A DNA stretch of 64,000 bases from Glaciecola sp. KUL10 (GTDB lineage: Bacteria; Pseudomonadota; Gammaproteobacteria; Enterobacterales; Alteromonadaceae): assembly GCF_003203515.1 (NCBI RefSeq), contig NZ_BGNG01000004.1, positions 62,001 through 126,000 on the forward strand, written 5' to 3'. This document shows positions 18,422-26,726 of this stretch, piece after piece. The notes beneath the pieces were generated by a model. It was not told where the DNA came from. It made no database searches and saw only the letters and a program-made list of their open reading frames with translations. The position numbers and the translations under genes were made by a program. Within the stretch, counting starts at the first letter, position 1. Each line of letters opens with the position of its first letter.

Positions 18422-19318
18422 ATGAGTATTAAATACGACAGTTTAGACAGATTTTTATTTGAAGATAAAAACGTGAGAGGCGAATTGGTTCGCTTAAAGG
18501 ATAGCTACCAAAGTATTTTGTCTTCGTATCATTACCCCGTGCCCATTCAAAAATTAATGGGTGAGTTGATGGCTGCAGCTAGTTTGCTCACTGCAACCCT
18601 TAAGTTTGAAGGCGAAATCGCGATGCAAATTCAATCTCAAGGCATCGTGAATTATGCAGTGATCAACGGCTCGCATGATCAGAAGTTGCGCGGCGTTGCA
18701 CGTTGGGATGAAAGTGTCGAATCCTTGCCAGATAACTTTCAAGGCCTGTTCGAGAAAGGCTATTTAGCTATTACGCTGGCGCCTAAAGATGGCGAGCGTT
18801 ACCAAGGGATTGTTGCCTTAGACAAGCCCACACTCGCAGAGTGTTTAGAAGACTACTTTTTACAATCAGAACAACTTCTGACTAAGGTGGAATTGTATAC
18901 ACAACAAGACAATAGCGCGTTGGCGGGTGGTTTCTTATTACAAGTTGTGCCTGAAACCAGTGAAACCTCACAATCGCAAGAAAACCTTGAGTTTGAACAC
19001 TTAGGTGCATTGGCACAGACGCTTAAAGTTGATGAAGTATTTGCCTTAGAAACACAAGATCTACTGCACCGTTTGTATCACGAAGAACAAGTGCGTTTGT
19101 TTGAAGCAAAGTCAGTGATGTTTTTCTGTGACTGCTCGAAAGAAAGGAGTTCAGCAGCGCTACATTCTTTGAGTAAAGAAGACTTGTTAGCCATCATCGC
19201 AGAACAAGGCTCGATTAAAATGGATTGCCAATTTTGTCACGCAAAATACGAGTACGATGCGGTGGATGTTGAAAATATTCATCATCAGAATATTCAGGCT
19301 GACGGGCAAAAGCATTAA
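18422..19318 (+). CDS. hslO: Redox-regulated chaperonin Hsp33
   Basis: A 298-residue holdase activated by oxidation. The start is the ATG at 18422 (MSIKYDSLDRFLFED), matching the family N-terminus; an upstream TTG at 18383 would add 13 residues with no homology. The zinc/redox centre is complete: FFCDCSKERS and, 29 residues later, CQFCHAKYEYD, giving the CxC...CxxC arrangement. On oxidation these cysteines pair and release zinc, exposing the substrate-binding surface. Its partner hslR lies 45 bp upstream. Confidence 0.96.
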   Translation: MSIKYDSLDRFLFEDKNVRGELVRLKDSYQSILSSYHYPVPIQKLMGELMAAASLLTATLKFEGEIAMQIQSQGIVNYAVINGSHDQKLRGVARWDESVESLPDNFQGLFEKGYLAITLAPKDGERYQGIVALDKPTLAECLEDYFLQSEQLLTKVELYTQQDNSALAGGFLLQVVPETSETSQSQENLEFEHLGALAQTLKVDEVFALETQDLLHRLYHEEQVRLFEAKSVMFFCDCSKERSSAALHSLSKEDLLAIIAEQGSIKMDCQFCHAKYEYDAVDVENIHHQNIQADGQKH

Positions 19319-19336
19319 ATAACCCTACCCTAGAGA

Positions 19337-19648
19337 ATGACTTTGGTTACATGCTTTATCAAATACAAGATTGACCCTCTTAAGCTTAGCGAGTTTGAGC
19401 ATTACGCTAAGCTGTGGATCCCTTTAGTCAATAAATTTGGCGGTTCGCATAATGGCTATTTCCTTCCATCTGAGGGAGCCAATAATATTGCCTTAGCGCT
19501 ATTCACCTTCCCAAGCTTAGCGGCATACGAAGTTTATAGGAATGATTCATTTAAAGATCCGGCTTGCATTTCGGCATTTCAATATGCCAATGAGACTCAA
19601 TGTATCATTAGTTATGAGCGCAGTTTTTTTCGGCCAGTATTTGAATAA
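19337..19648 (+). CDS. NIPSNAP family protein
   Basis: A 103-residue cytoplasmic protein with the NIPSNAP ferredoxin-like pattern: MTLVTCFIKYKIDPLKLSEFEHYAKLW-type opening split between beta strand and helix, then GSHNGYFLPSEGANNIALALFTFPSLAAYE. The family's function in bacteria is not established; the fold resembles stress-responsive A/B-barrel and antibiotic-biosynthesis monooxygenase-like dimers. It starts 18 bp after hslO on the same strand and could be co-transcribed with it. It is convergent with the AraC-type gene, leaving only 3 bp between stops. Confidence 0.8.
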   Translation: MTLVTCFIKYKIDPLKLSEFEHYAKLWIPLVNKFGGSHNGYFLPSEGANNIALALFTFPSLAAYEVYRNDSFKDPACISAFQYANETQCIISYERSFFRPVFE

Positions 19649-19651
19649 TAT

Positions 19652-20779
19652 TTAGAGCGACACTAATAGTGTTCGATCAGCTTCGAGTAACCGCCTTTTA
19701 TATTCACTAGGTTGCTCGCCAACTGTCGCTTTAAACACCCTATTAAAGGTCGCTAAAGATGAAAAACCACTTTCTAAGCTGATCACTAATAAACTCCAAT
19801 TTTGGCTGCTTGCATCCTGCATTAATGTGATGGCATGTTCAATGCGATATTGGTTTATAAAACTATTGAAATTAGTCGCTTTGAAGCAATACCTGATGGT
19901 TCTGCTAACTTTGTATTCTGGAACTTTTAAGCTTTGTGCGATATCAATCAATTTTATATCTGCTCTTAAATAGATTTTTTCTTTTTGCATTAATATGCGA
20001 ATTGACTTTGCCAGCTCGGGGTCAGTGTTTTTGAGCTCCGAGTCGCTATTTGCTAATTTCGTACTCGTTTGTAATACAACGCTTTGCTTATTGTCAGCTG
20101 AATCGTTTATGGCTTCTTTCACTTCGATCTTAGAGGCATTCTTTTGCAGCATGAGTACAACCTGAATGGCAACGATAATGCCTGTTGCCGATATACACAC
20201 CAAATAAGCCGTTAATTCGCTGAGTAAGGATGTACTGTTTAGCATGCTTGGTAACACCATATTAGCGAACAATCCAGATAAGAAAGCACTTGCAAAAATA
20301 ATACGCTGTAGTTGTTCAGATTTGTTTTTTTCAGAGAATCCTCGAAACGCCTCCCAAATTGAAAGCACTAGCACTGACGATGACAATAAGTTGAGTATTT
20401 CGCCCACCGCTCCCTGCATTCGTCCAAGTATAAACGTATCCATCGACAAACCGTTCAGCAGCGCATTGGTTTTGTTTAACATGACTAAAACGCCGATGCT
20501 TGCAGCTAAAACAATATGTTCGGCCTTAATTGCATTTTTACCCCTGAATAAGGCACGTGATATTAACCAAACCATATTACAGGTTGCACATGCGCCAAGC
20601 CCAATCAAATATTGATAAGGGCCAATTACTGACGCACTAATGTTTTGAAGGCTCATCATTGCCATTGAGGCACAGAAGATGGCAAACAAAAAATGTTTGG
20701 TTTCTTTGTTGCGCTGCATTGCCTGGGTAAGCATAAAAAAACAGCTGATTAACAAAAGATAAAAATAAGGCGATGACAT
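19652..20779 (-). CDS. Membrane-anchored AraC-family transcriptional regulator
   Basis: A 375-residue protein. The N-terminal ~215 residues are hydrophobic and read as about seven membrane helices (for example FYLLLISCFFMLTQAM, YQYLIGLGACATCNMVWLI, LLSELTAYLVCISATGIIV). A cytoplasmic linker follows, then a C-terminal AraC/XylS DNA-binding domain (about 265-368) with two helix-turn-helices: IDIAQSLKVPEYKVSRTIRY and LLVISLESGFSSLATFNRVFK. The arrangement resembles membrane-embedded AraC regulators found widely in Alteromonadales and Flavobacteria, whose signals are mostly unknown. It is divergent from the DUF2306 gene, a likely target. Confidence 0.88.
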   Translation of the reverse strand: MSSPYFYLLLISCFFMLTQAMQRNKETKHFLFAIFCASMAMMSLQNISASVIGPYQYLIGLGACATCNMVWLISRALFRGKNAIKAEHIVLAASIGVLVMLNKTNALLNGLSMDTFILGRMQGAVGEILNLLSSSVLVLSIWEAFRGFSEKNKSEQLQRIIFASAFLSGLFANMVLPSMLNSTSLLSELTAYLVCISATGIIVAIQVVLMLQKNASKIEVKEAINDSADNKQSVVLQTSTKLANSDSELKNTDPELAKSIRILMQKEKIYLRADIKLIDIAQSLKVPEYKVSRTIRYCFKATNFNSFINQYRIEHAITLMQDASSQNWSLLVISLESGFSSLATFNRVFKATVGEQPSEYKRRLLEADRTLLVSL

Positions 20780-21021
20780 AAGACGTTCTCAAACAAAAAC
20801 ACGCTCACCATAAGTCGTGAATGCGCTAAAGTGTAAGTGCTTAAAAAATGGCTAGCAAATTCACTTTGTAAAAGAGTATGTATTCATAAAGTTTGCTTAT
20901 TCATTTTCGGAAATTGAGGAGTTAAATAAGCTAATTGAGATAATAATGGCCGTAAGAATTTTAGCGAATGATGCGCTTTTGAAAAAAGCAAACGAATAGA
21001 GTGAAGGGGTGAATAACAGTG

Positions 21022-21861
21022 ATGTCTGATGTAACTAAAGTAAGAAAAACGCTAACACTGAGTACTCAGTTTTGGTTGATAAGTCTTATTGCGGCGCAAA
21101 TTGTATTTGTGCTGTATCTCATCCTCGGTTATGGCTTATCGACAGTAGAGAACCAACTTGAGGCGTGGAACAAATTTAATGATACGGCTTTCAAAGATGG
21201 GGATACCTTGGGAAATCTTGCTTACGGCATGCATGTTTTACTTGCTATTGTGATGATCGTCGGCGGTACATTGCAACTGCTACCGCAAATCAGACAGCGA
21301 TTCATTGTATTTCACAAGTTCAATGGACGTGTTTTTGTTGTTCTTGCTTGCACTATCTCCTTAGCAGGCATGTACCTCATCACCTCCAGAGGTACGGTCG
21401 GCGACCTATTTATGCATAGCATGACCTTTTTTAGTGGATTAGTTGTGCTTCTAGCAAGCTTTTTAGCCGTCAAAGCAGCCCGTTCTCGCAATATAAAACT
21501 GCATAGCGAATGGGCAATACGCCTATTTCTTGCTGCTAATGGTGTGCTGTTTTTTAGACTGATCATTTTCGCTTGGTTCATGGTGTTTGGGGCATTGGGT
21601 GTTAACACTGATGATTTTACCGGACCAACAGTTTACGCAGTGAGTGTAAGTGCTTATTTACTCCCATTGGTTATTTTTGAATGGTATCGACGTTTGCATC
21701 GTCAACTGAGTGATACTTCAAAACTAACAAGTGTTCAATCAAACATAATGTTGAAAACGTACGCGATAAGTATCTGTTTAATACTTATCGGTATGATTTT
21801 TTTAATTGGCCTTTTTGGAATTACGTTGGGTAGTTGGTATCCGAGTTTGTTTACTGCCTAG
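21022..21861 (+). CDS. DUF2306 domain membrane protein
   Basis: A 279-residue integral membrane protein with about eight hydrophobic segments. The region GTLQLLPQIRQRFIVFHKFNGR followed by a long helix and later LHSEWAIRLFLAANGVLFFRL is the DUF2306 signature, whose conserved His residues resemble heme- or quinone-site histidines of cytochrome-b561-like proteins. No enzyme activity is known. A GTG at 21019 directly precedes the ATG at 21022; AAGGGG at 21004-21009 could serve either. It is divergent from the membrane AraC regulator across about 240 bp, which otherwise shows no clear feature. Confidence 0.8.
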   Translation: MSDVTKVRKTLTLSTQFWLISLIAAQIVFVLYLILGYGLSTVENQLEAWNKFNDTAFKDGDTLGNLAYGMHVLLAIVMIVGGTLQLLPQIRQRFIVFHKFNGRVFVVLACTISLAGMYLITSRGTVGDLFMHSMTFFSGLVVLLASFLAVKAARSRNIKLHSEWAIRLFLAANGVLFFRLIIFAWFMVFGALGVNTDDFTGPTVYAVSVSAYLLPLVIFEWYRRLHRQLSDTSKLTSVQSNIMLKTYAISICLILIGMIFLIGLFGITLGSWYPSLFTA

Positions 21862-21923
21862 GTTTAATACTTTGCGCGTATCCCAATACCCATTTGGCTT
21901 TGTTTTTGCATTTTCTTATCTAG

Positions 21924-23309
21924 TTAATTTTTGAAGATGGATTCGAATTGGGTTTGCCACACTAGGTAAACGCGCAGTGAATCTGGCTCAGACTCACTTT
22001 TTCCATCTTCGCCGCTTGGTCTGCTTATTTCTATGTTTGCAGATGCACCTAAAAACACTCGGCCTGTATCTAAAGTCATCACGGGAAGTTGCCCTCTAAG
22101 TTCCATGCGATCTCCCTTTAAAGGGTCGGACTTACCTTTCATCAAATCAAAATAGGTTTCTTCGTTAAACGCAAGACGAAAGCCATAATAATGCCGACGC
22201 TGAAATGATTCGATATCATCAACTTTACGACCACCCCATGAAATGATTGGACCAAACGCAATTTCTTTATAAGTTTCAGCTTCGTATGTGCCTCGAGTAT
22301 TTAAATAGAGTGGCCAAAAAGCTGCAATTTCAAAATCAACAGCCTGTAAATCTGCATCTGATAGACTATTGGTACTGGGGTTACTTACCGGCTCTTCAGG
22401 CATCGGCGTGTCGGTAGGATTGTCTCCACCTTCTCCACCTTCTCCTCCTTCTCCACCGTCCTCATTGCCCGGTTCGTTGCCGTCACCTGCGTTTGAATCA
22501 CTATTGTCTTTTACTTGAGCAGATTCAGCTGCGCCAGTTAATGCGACGTTCAGAATTAAGTGTGGCGCATAAGCTAAACTCCAACCTCTATTACCGAGTG
22601 TTTTATCTTTGTCTTTGCGCATTTCTTGGATACTGTCATCCCACCTAAAATAGCTCTGTAGTCCAAAGCGTAAAGTATTGTCAGAAAACAAATCAGAAAC
22701 TTTGTTGTACTCTAGGCCTGAGTAGAACTGAAAGCTAAAGTCATCTGCGCTCCAAGCAGGTATTTTTATGTCACTAATATCTTTTTCTTCTTTAGTTTTT
22801 GACTCTGCAAGTGCGGCTTTGATTCGCGCGGCGGTGAGCTCTGAAAGCGTTTCGGCTTGGTCGACATCGCTTGCTTGTTGCTCAAGTTCTGACACTAGCT
22901 TATCTAGTTGAGCTGAATTTAAGGCATTCGTATTTTTAAGTGTTTTGATGTTTTCTTGGATCTTACTTAAATTGCTTGCGAGGCTGGCGGTATTTGCTAC
23001 TGAGATTGCTTGCGCTGTGGTCAATGCAGTGTGGAGGGACTCGATTTTATTTTGGGTTTGAGTGAGCTTTTCGGGTTGATTGGTGAAAAAGAACTCAATA
23101 GACAGCTCTCTGCACTCAGCGATTAAACGATTTGCTTCATTAATTTTGTTTGTAAGTTCAACCTTGCCTGATACTTGAGTAAGACTTGCTGTCAAAGCAG
23201 TTATACTCTCATCGTTTAGGTCACATTTTTTGTTGTTTGCAAAAGCTGTCGGGTTGAATAAAAAGACTGTGGCGGTTGCAGCAATCATGATGGTTTTAAA
23301 TTTGTTCAT
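21924..23309 (-). CDS. Exported coiled-coil protein with Gly/Glu-rich linker, unknown function
   Basis: A 461-residue protein with a Sec signal peptide (1-24, ending PTAFA). Residues ~30-185 are rich in helix-forming, Gln/Glu/Leu heptad-like sequence and probably make a periplasmic coiled coil. A low-complexity linker near 285-320 contains GGEGGEGGEGGDNP and several Pro/Glu. The C-terminal third alternates polar and aromatic residues (RRHYYGFRLAFNEETYFDL, RVYLVWQTQFESIF) like beta strands of an outer-membrane protein. I do not recognise the family. It lies 126 bp downstream of the PadR/membrane-protein pair, beyond a terminator, on the same strand. Confidence 0.75.
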   Translation of the reverse strand: MNKFKTIMIAATATVFLFNPTAFANNKKCDLNDESITALTASLTQVSGKVELTNKINEANRLIAECRELSIEFFFTNQPEKLTQTQNKIESLHTALTTAQAISVANTASLASNLSKIQENIKTLKNTNALNSAQLDKLVSELEQQASDVDQAETLSELTAARIKAALAESKTKEEKDISDIKIPAWSADDFSFQFYSGLEYNKVSDLFSDNTLRFGLQSYFRWDDSIQEMRKDKDKTLGNRGWSLAYAPHLILNVALTGAAESAQVKDNSDSNAGDGNEPGNEDGGEGGEGGEGGDNPTDTPMPEEPVSNPSTNSLSDADLQAVDFEIAAFWPLYLNTRGTYEAETYKEIAFGPIISWGGRKVDDIESFQRRHYYGFRLAFNEETYFDLMKGKSDPLKGDRMELRGQLPVMTLDTGRVFLGASANIEISRPSGEDGKSESEPDSLRVYLVWQTQFESIFKN

Positions 23310-23394
23310 GTGATTTTCCTTTTTTCATGGTTAAAAAAAGGTGTTGCTGCAGGTAGTATTCTCTCAATCTTGAATGAAAAAATATAAAAAACAA

Positions 23395-23419
23395 AAGGAA
23401 TACAGCGGAAGTATTCCTT
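23395..23419 (-). terminator. Rho-independent terminator after the PadR operon
   Basis: AAGGAATAC (23395-23403) pairs perfectly with GTATTCCTT (23411-23419) around a 7-nt loop. On the minus strand the hairpin is followed by TTTTGTTTTTT. It lies just downstream of the 23436-24095 gene, so it ends the PadR operon before the exported coiled-coil gene. Confidence 0.8.
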
Positions 23420-23435
23420 CTAATTTATGATTGCC

Positions 23436-24095
23436 TTATCGGGTAAGCCTTAATATCGCCACATAACAAAAAGTTTTCATCATTAAAGAATACAGCAAGG
23501 TTAAGCACATAACCGCAAATGCTGGGCCGAAAACACTCGCAAACATTTCGGCGCTAATATTCGAAGCAATCGCTATCGCACCTGTCACTATACCAAACCA
23601 TCCCATAAGCATTGCTGTTTTGCCCATTACCTCAAAAGTCTTAACATGTTCGTTAGTTTCTTCAAGTTCATTCAATAGATGAGTATTTAATAGCAATTTG
23701 AATGATGACATAAAGGTTTCTTTGCCGACGGCCATTAACGACACTAATATTGCGGGAAGGCACACAATCAAAATACTTGGAATATCAAAATACATCGATA
23801 ACTCACCGCCTAACCAAAATGTCATTAACACGATGGCTATTATTGAAAAAATACTAATTAAAAACATATACGTACCTCGTTGTGTTGAATGTGAAAAGTG
23901 CCATAGCACGGAACAGATTTGTTGGATCAGCCAGAGACAAGCCTTAAAAGCAGATTGCTTATTAATAATATGGAATTGTTCATGCAGGTCTCCATAAATC
24001 GGCTCATGTAAATCGTTGGGTAAACTCCATTTCAATATATGATTTGAGATACTTAAAAGTGCGCTTGAATTGGCTTTGGTTTGCACGCTTTTCAT
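23436..24095 (-). CDS. Membrane protein with permease-prefix-like N-terminus
   Basis: A 219-residue protein. Its N-terminal ~60 residues (LPNDLHEPIYGDLHEQFHI and the following amphipathic helix) resemble the permease prefix domain 2 found before membrane proteins controlled by PadR repressors. Four hydrophobic helices follow (about 72-92, 98-118, 155-178, 188-210). The last part, MGWFGIVTGAIAIASN then FGPAFAVMCLTLLYSLMMKTF in sequence, is reminiscent of MotA/TolQ-type channel proteins, but the match is weak and the protein is short. It overlaps the PadR gene by 4 bp, so the two form a regulator-target operon. Confidence 0.65.
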   Translation of the reverse strand: MKSVQTKANSSALLSISNHILKWSLPNDLHEPIYGDLHEQFHIINKQSAFKACLWLIQQICSVLWHFSHSTQRGTYMFLISIFSIIAIVLMTFWLGGELSMYFDIPSILIVCLPAILVSLMAVGKETFMSSFKLLLNTHLLNELEETNEHVKTFEVMGKTAMLMGWFGIVTGAIAIASNISAEMFASVFGPAFAVMCLTLLYSLMMKTFCYVAILRLTR

Positions 24096-24451
24096 GCTGT
24101 TAAGTCCTGTATTGAGTCACCCATTGTTTTATTAAGGTTTAATGATTTACTCATATTTTTAATTAGGCTCAAGCTCCTTTTAATTGCACTTTGACCTTGC
24201 GCGGTCACCGTAAAATACTTTTTAGCTCGACCTCCTCGTTCAGCAGTCGCCTCGCCCATTTCACTAGCCACTAGGCCTTTTGTCTGTAAGCGAGTTAGGC
24301 TTGTATAGAGCGCGCCAAGTGTCACTTCTCGTTGGCCTTTTTCTAAGATCGTAGTCGCGATTTCAGTGCCATAAGCACGATTATTGACATTCAAGATTGC
24401 CAATAAAATCAGTTGTTCAAATTCACCCAAGTATTTCTCATTAGTTGGCAT
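24092..24451 (-). CDS. PadR family transcriptional regulator
   Basis: A 119-residue winged-helix regulator. I start it at the ATG at 24451 (MPTNEKYLGEFEQLILLAIL), which has CGAGA upstream; an ATG at 24484 would add 11 atypical residues with no ribosome site. The PadR wing region is clear: YGTEIATTILEKGQREVTLGA, LYTSLTRLQTKGLV, and ERGGRAKKYFTVTAQG. PadR proteins usually repress their own operon until a membrane or phenolic stress signal arrives. The 4-bp overlap with the membrane-protein gene supports that here. Confidence 0.92.
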   Translation of the reverse strand: MPTNEKYLGEFEQLILLAILNVNNRAYGTEIATTILEKGQREVTLGALYTSLTRLQTKGLVASEMGEATAERGGRAKKYFTVTAQGQSAIKRSLSLIKNMSKSLNLNKTMGDSIQDLTA

Positions 24452-24656
24452 TTTGGTCTCGTGATAGTCATTATGATTAACCATGACTTATATCTTATAC
24501 ATTGTAGTAAATATGGCTGTATGAAAAGCAATACAAAGTTACTTTAAATCATAAGTAAATGCGTTCCACAAAATTACTGGCGTTTATCAATAAACTTAGA
24601 TTAAATGGTGTAACAACAAACAAGGTTTGTGGTGCGAAAATTGCTGGATTATTTAC

Positions 24657-26537
24657 ATGAAGCCAGATGAACCAATCGCAGATCGCGATAGCAATAAGCT
24701 CGAAAGACGTGAATTCTTTAATGATATTCGCCGTCGTAGACTTATACAGATAAATACTGCAACCGCGGTTGGTTTAGCGATCTCACTCACAGTGTCTCGA
24801 GATATTACCCAAGTTATTTTTGCAAGTGGGTTGATTTGCCTTTTTGTCTCTTTGCTACTTGCGCTTTTCAATAAGCTTGGTTTTTCTGCCTTTGTTATGT
24901 TGAGCGCTTTATCCTCAATGTTATTCGCTCTCGCTGCTACAGGTGCCGGAGTGTTTGATCTCGCAATCTTAGGCTACCCAGGATTGATAATTTTTGGTGC
25001 CTTACTCGGCGGAGTGGTTTTATTTATTTCTGTTTTTCTTATCGTCAGTATGCAATCAATGTTACTCGCATATTTGAGTCTGCAAGGCATCATTGAGCCA
25101 AATATCCCAGTATTAAGTGTCTCTCATGTCTTATTCATACTAGTGATTTTTGCTATCATCGGGTTCAGTGTTTATATATTGGTAAACGATATTAAAAGAC
25201 TTGTAATGTCGTTAAATCAAGAGAACATGAAGGTAGAACATAGTCGCGCTCATGTTGAGTATCTGGCAAATCACGATAGTCTTACCAAGCTACCCAATAG
25301 GCTGTACGGAGAAACATTATTTGTTCGCACTTCTGCTCACTGCAAATCTAATGGCAAAAGCTTAGCTTTACTCTTCTTAGACTTAGACAATTTCAAACTT
25401 ATAAATGATGCGCTTGGTCATAATGCAGGTGATGTAGTCCTAGAGAAGTTAAGCAATGTCTTTAAAACCGCACTTCCTTCAGATAACCAAGTGATCAGAT
25501 TTGGTGGTGATGAGTTTATTATTCTTGCTCCATTTCAAACACATGAAGAGCTTTCAAAGCTGGCGAAGGCTTTGATCGTTGAATGCAATCAGGTACTTGA
25601 TCTTAAACAAAATCAAGTAGTCGTTTCTGCTTCGATCGGGATTGCGCTTGCCAAAAGTGAAATCGATGACTTCAAAGAGTTATGCAGAAAAGCTGATATT
25701 GCGATGTATCGAGCAAAGAAAAATGGAAAAAATACATTTTGCTTTTATGAGAGCATCTTAGATATCGAAAGTGAAGAACGCTTTAAACTTCTTCAGATGT
25801 TAAGACCAGCTGTGCAGGAACAAGCGTTTACTCTGTTTTATCAACCCATTGTTGATTTGAATACCAATCAGGTGACCAGTGCAGAAGCGCTACTAAGGTG
25901 GCCGCAACCTGATGGCAGTATGATTTATCCAGACGAATTTATTGGTTTATGTGAAAGTAGTGGCTTAATCAATAGTCTTGGCGCTTGGGTTTTAAACGAG
26001 GCATGTGATTTTTGTGTGCGACAGCGCAGTATGGGGCATGCAGATATGCGTGTAGCGGTCAATTTGTCTGTTGCCCAATTTAGAGATGGTCAGCTCAATA
26101 AGATAGTTCAACAATCGCTGTTGCGTTCTGGATTAGCGCCAGAGGCCTTAGAGCTTGAACTAACAGAATCTTTGGTGATACAGGAAGACCAAAATATTTC
26201 AGCTCAAATAGATCAACTTAGTGCCTTAGGTCTGAGTATTTCGATTGATGATTTTGGAACGGGCTATTCAAACTTAGGCTATTTGAGAAACTTCAAGGCA
26301 AGTAAATTAAAAATTGATCGTTGCTTTGTATCGCCAATTTCGCGAAATGAGCGAGATAAGCTTTTAGTTCAAGCGATTATTAACATGGCACATAGCTTGG
26401 GTTTGGAAGTTGTAGCTGAAGGAATAGAAGACAAGGAAGCACTGAAACTGCTATTGGATATTGGTTGTGACTATGGCCAAGGTTACTTTTGGACAAGGCC
26501 AGTTTGTGAATCTGAATTAATGAGCTCAATTTCGTAA
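24657..26537 (+). CDS. Membrane GGDEF-EAL c-di-GMP turnover protein
   Basis: A 626-residue protein from the ATG at 24657; a TTG at 24627 would add ten residues. Residues ~30-185 carry five to six membrane helices with no recognised sensor domain. The GGDEF domain (about 205-365) has an intact GGDEF and no RxxD inhibition site at the usual distance. The EAL domain (about 375-620) keeps AEALLRW, NLSVAQF, ELELTES, IDDFGTGYSNLGYL, KIDR and AEGIE, so all metal and catalytic residues look present. Both synthesis and breakdown are possible; such hybrids often act mainly as phosphodiesterases. It is divergent from the PadR operon and stands alone. Confidence 0.93.
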   Translation: MKPDEPIADRDSNKLERREFFNDIRRRRLIQINTATAVGLAISLTVSRDITQVIFASGLICLFVSLLLALFNKLGFSAFVMLSALSSMLFALAATGAGVFDLAILGYPGLIIFGALLGGVVLFISVFLIVSMQSMLLAYLSLQGIIEPNIPVLSVSHVLFILVIFAIIGFSVYILVNDIKRLVMSLNQENMKVEHSRAHVEYLANHDSLTKLPNRLYGETLFVRTSAHCKSNGKSLALLFLDLDNFKLINDALGHNAGDVVLEKLSNVFKTALPSDNQVIRFGGDEFIILAPFQTHEELSKLAKALIVECNQVLDLKQNQVVVSASIGIALAKSEIDDFKELCRKADIAMYRAKKNGKNTFCFYESILDIESEERFKLLQMLRPAVQEQAFTLFYQPIVDLNTNQVTSAEALLRWPQPDGSMIYPDEFIGLCESSGLINSLGAWVLNEACDFCVRQRSMGHADMRVAVNLSVAQFRDGQLNKIVQQSLLRSGLAPEALELELTESLVIQEDQNISAQIDQLSALGLSISIDDFGTGYSNLGYLRNFKASKLKIDRCFVSPISRNERDKLLVQAIINMAHSLGLEVVAEGIEDKEALKLLLDIGCDYGQGYFWTRPVCESELMSSIS

Positions 26538-26545
26538 ACGATGAT

Positions 26546-26684
26546 GCGCTTATTGGTAAATTCAAACCCAAGAGAATTTGAAGCGTTAATGAATGAAAGC
26601 GCAGCCCAGTCAAGTGAAAAAATTTGATGTCACTTGATAGAAACTTTTGCTTACCAATTATTAGTGGTGTGACTGGGGTTTTTT
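26546..26684 (+). other. Dyad-rich intergenic segment ending in a T-run
   Basis: Several complementary pairs are nested here: GCGCTT/AAGCGC (26546-26551, 26597-26602), TTCAAA/TTTGAA (26561-26566, 26577-26582), TCAAGTG/CACTTGA (26610-26616, 26631-26637) and CCCAGTCA/TGACTGGG (26605-26612, 26670-26677), the last followed by T6 (26679-26684). It may be a large terminator for the GGDEF-EAL gene or a structured RNA. Confidence 0.4.
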
Positions 26685-26726
26685 CAACACAATTGCAAGA
26701 CGAACTCCAAAAAACACAGGTTGCTG

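Noticed and set aside
22425-22460. CRISPR-like or minisatellite repeats
   Set aside because: It is a short in-frame Gly-Glu codon repeat inside a gene, with no spacers and no cas genes anywhere in the window.
26546-26684. c-di-GMP (GEMM) riboswitch next to the GGDEF-EAL gene
   Set aside because: The conserved GEMM core motifs are absent, and the element lies after, not before, the c-di-GMP gene.
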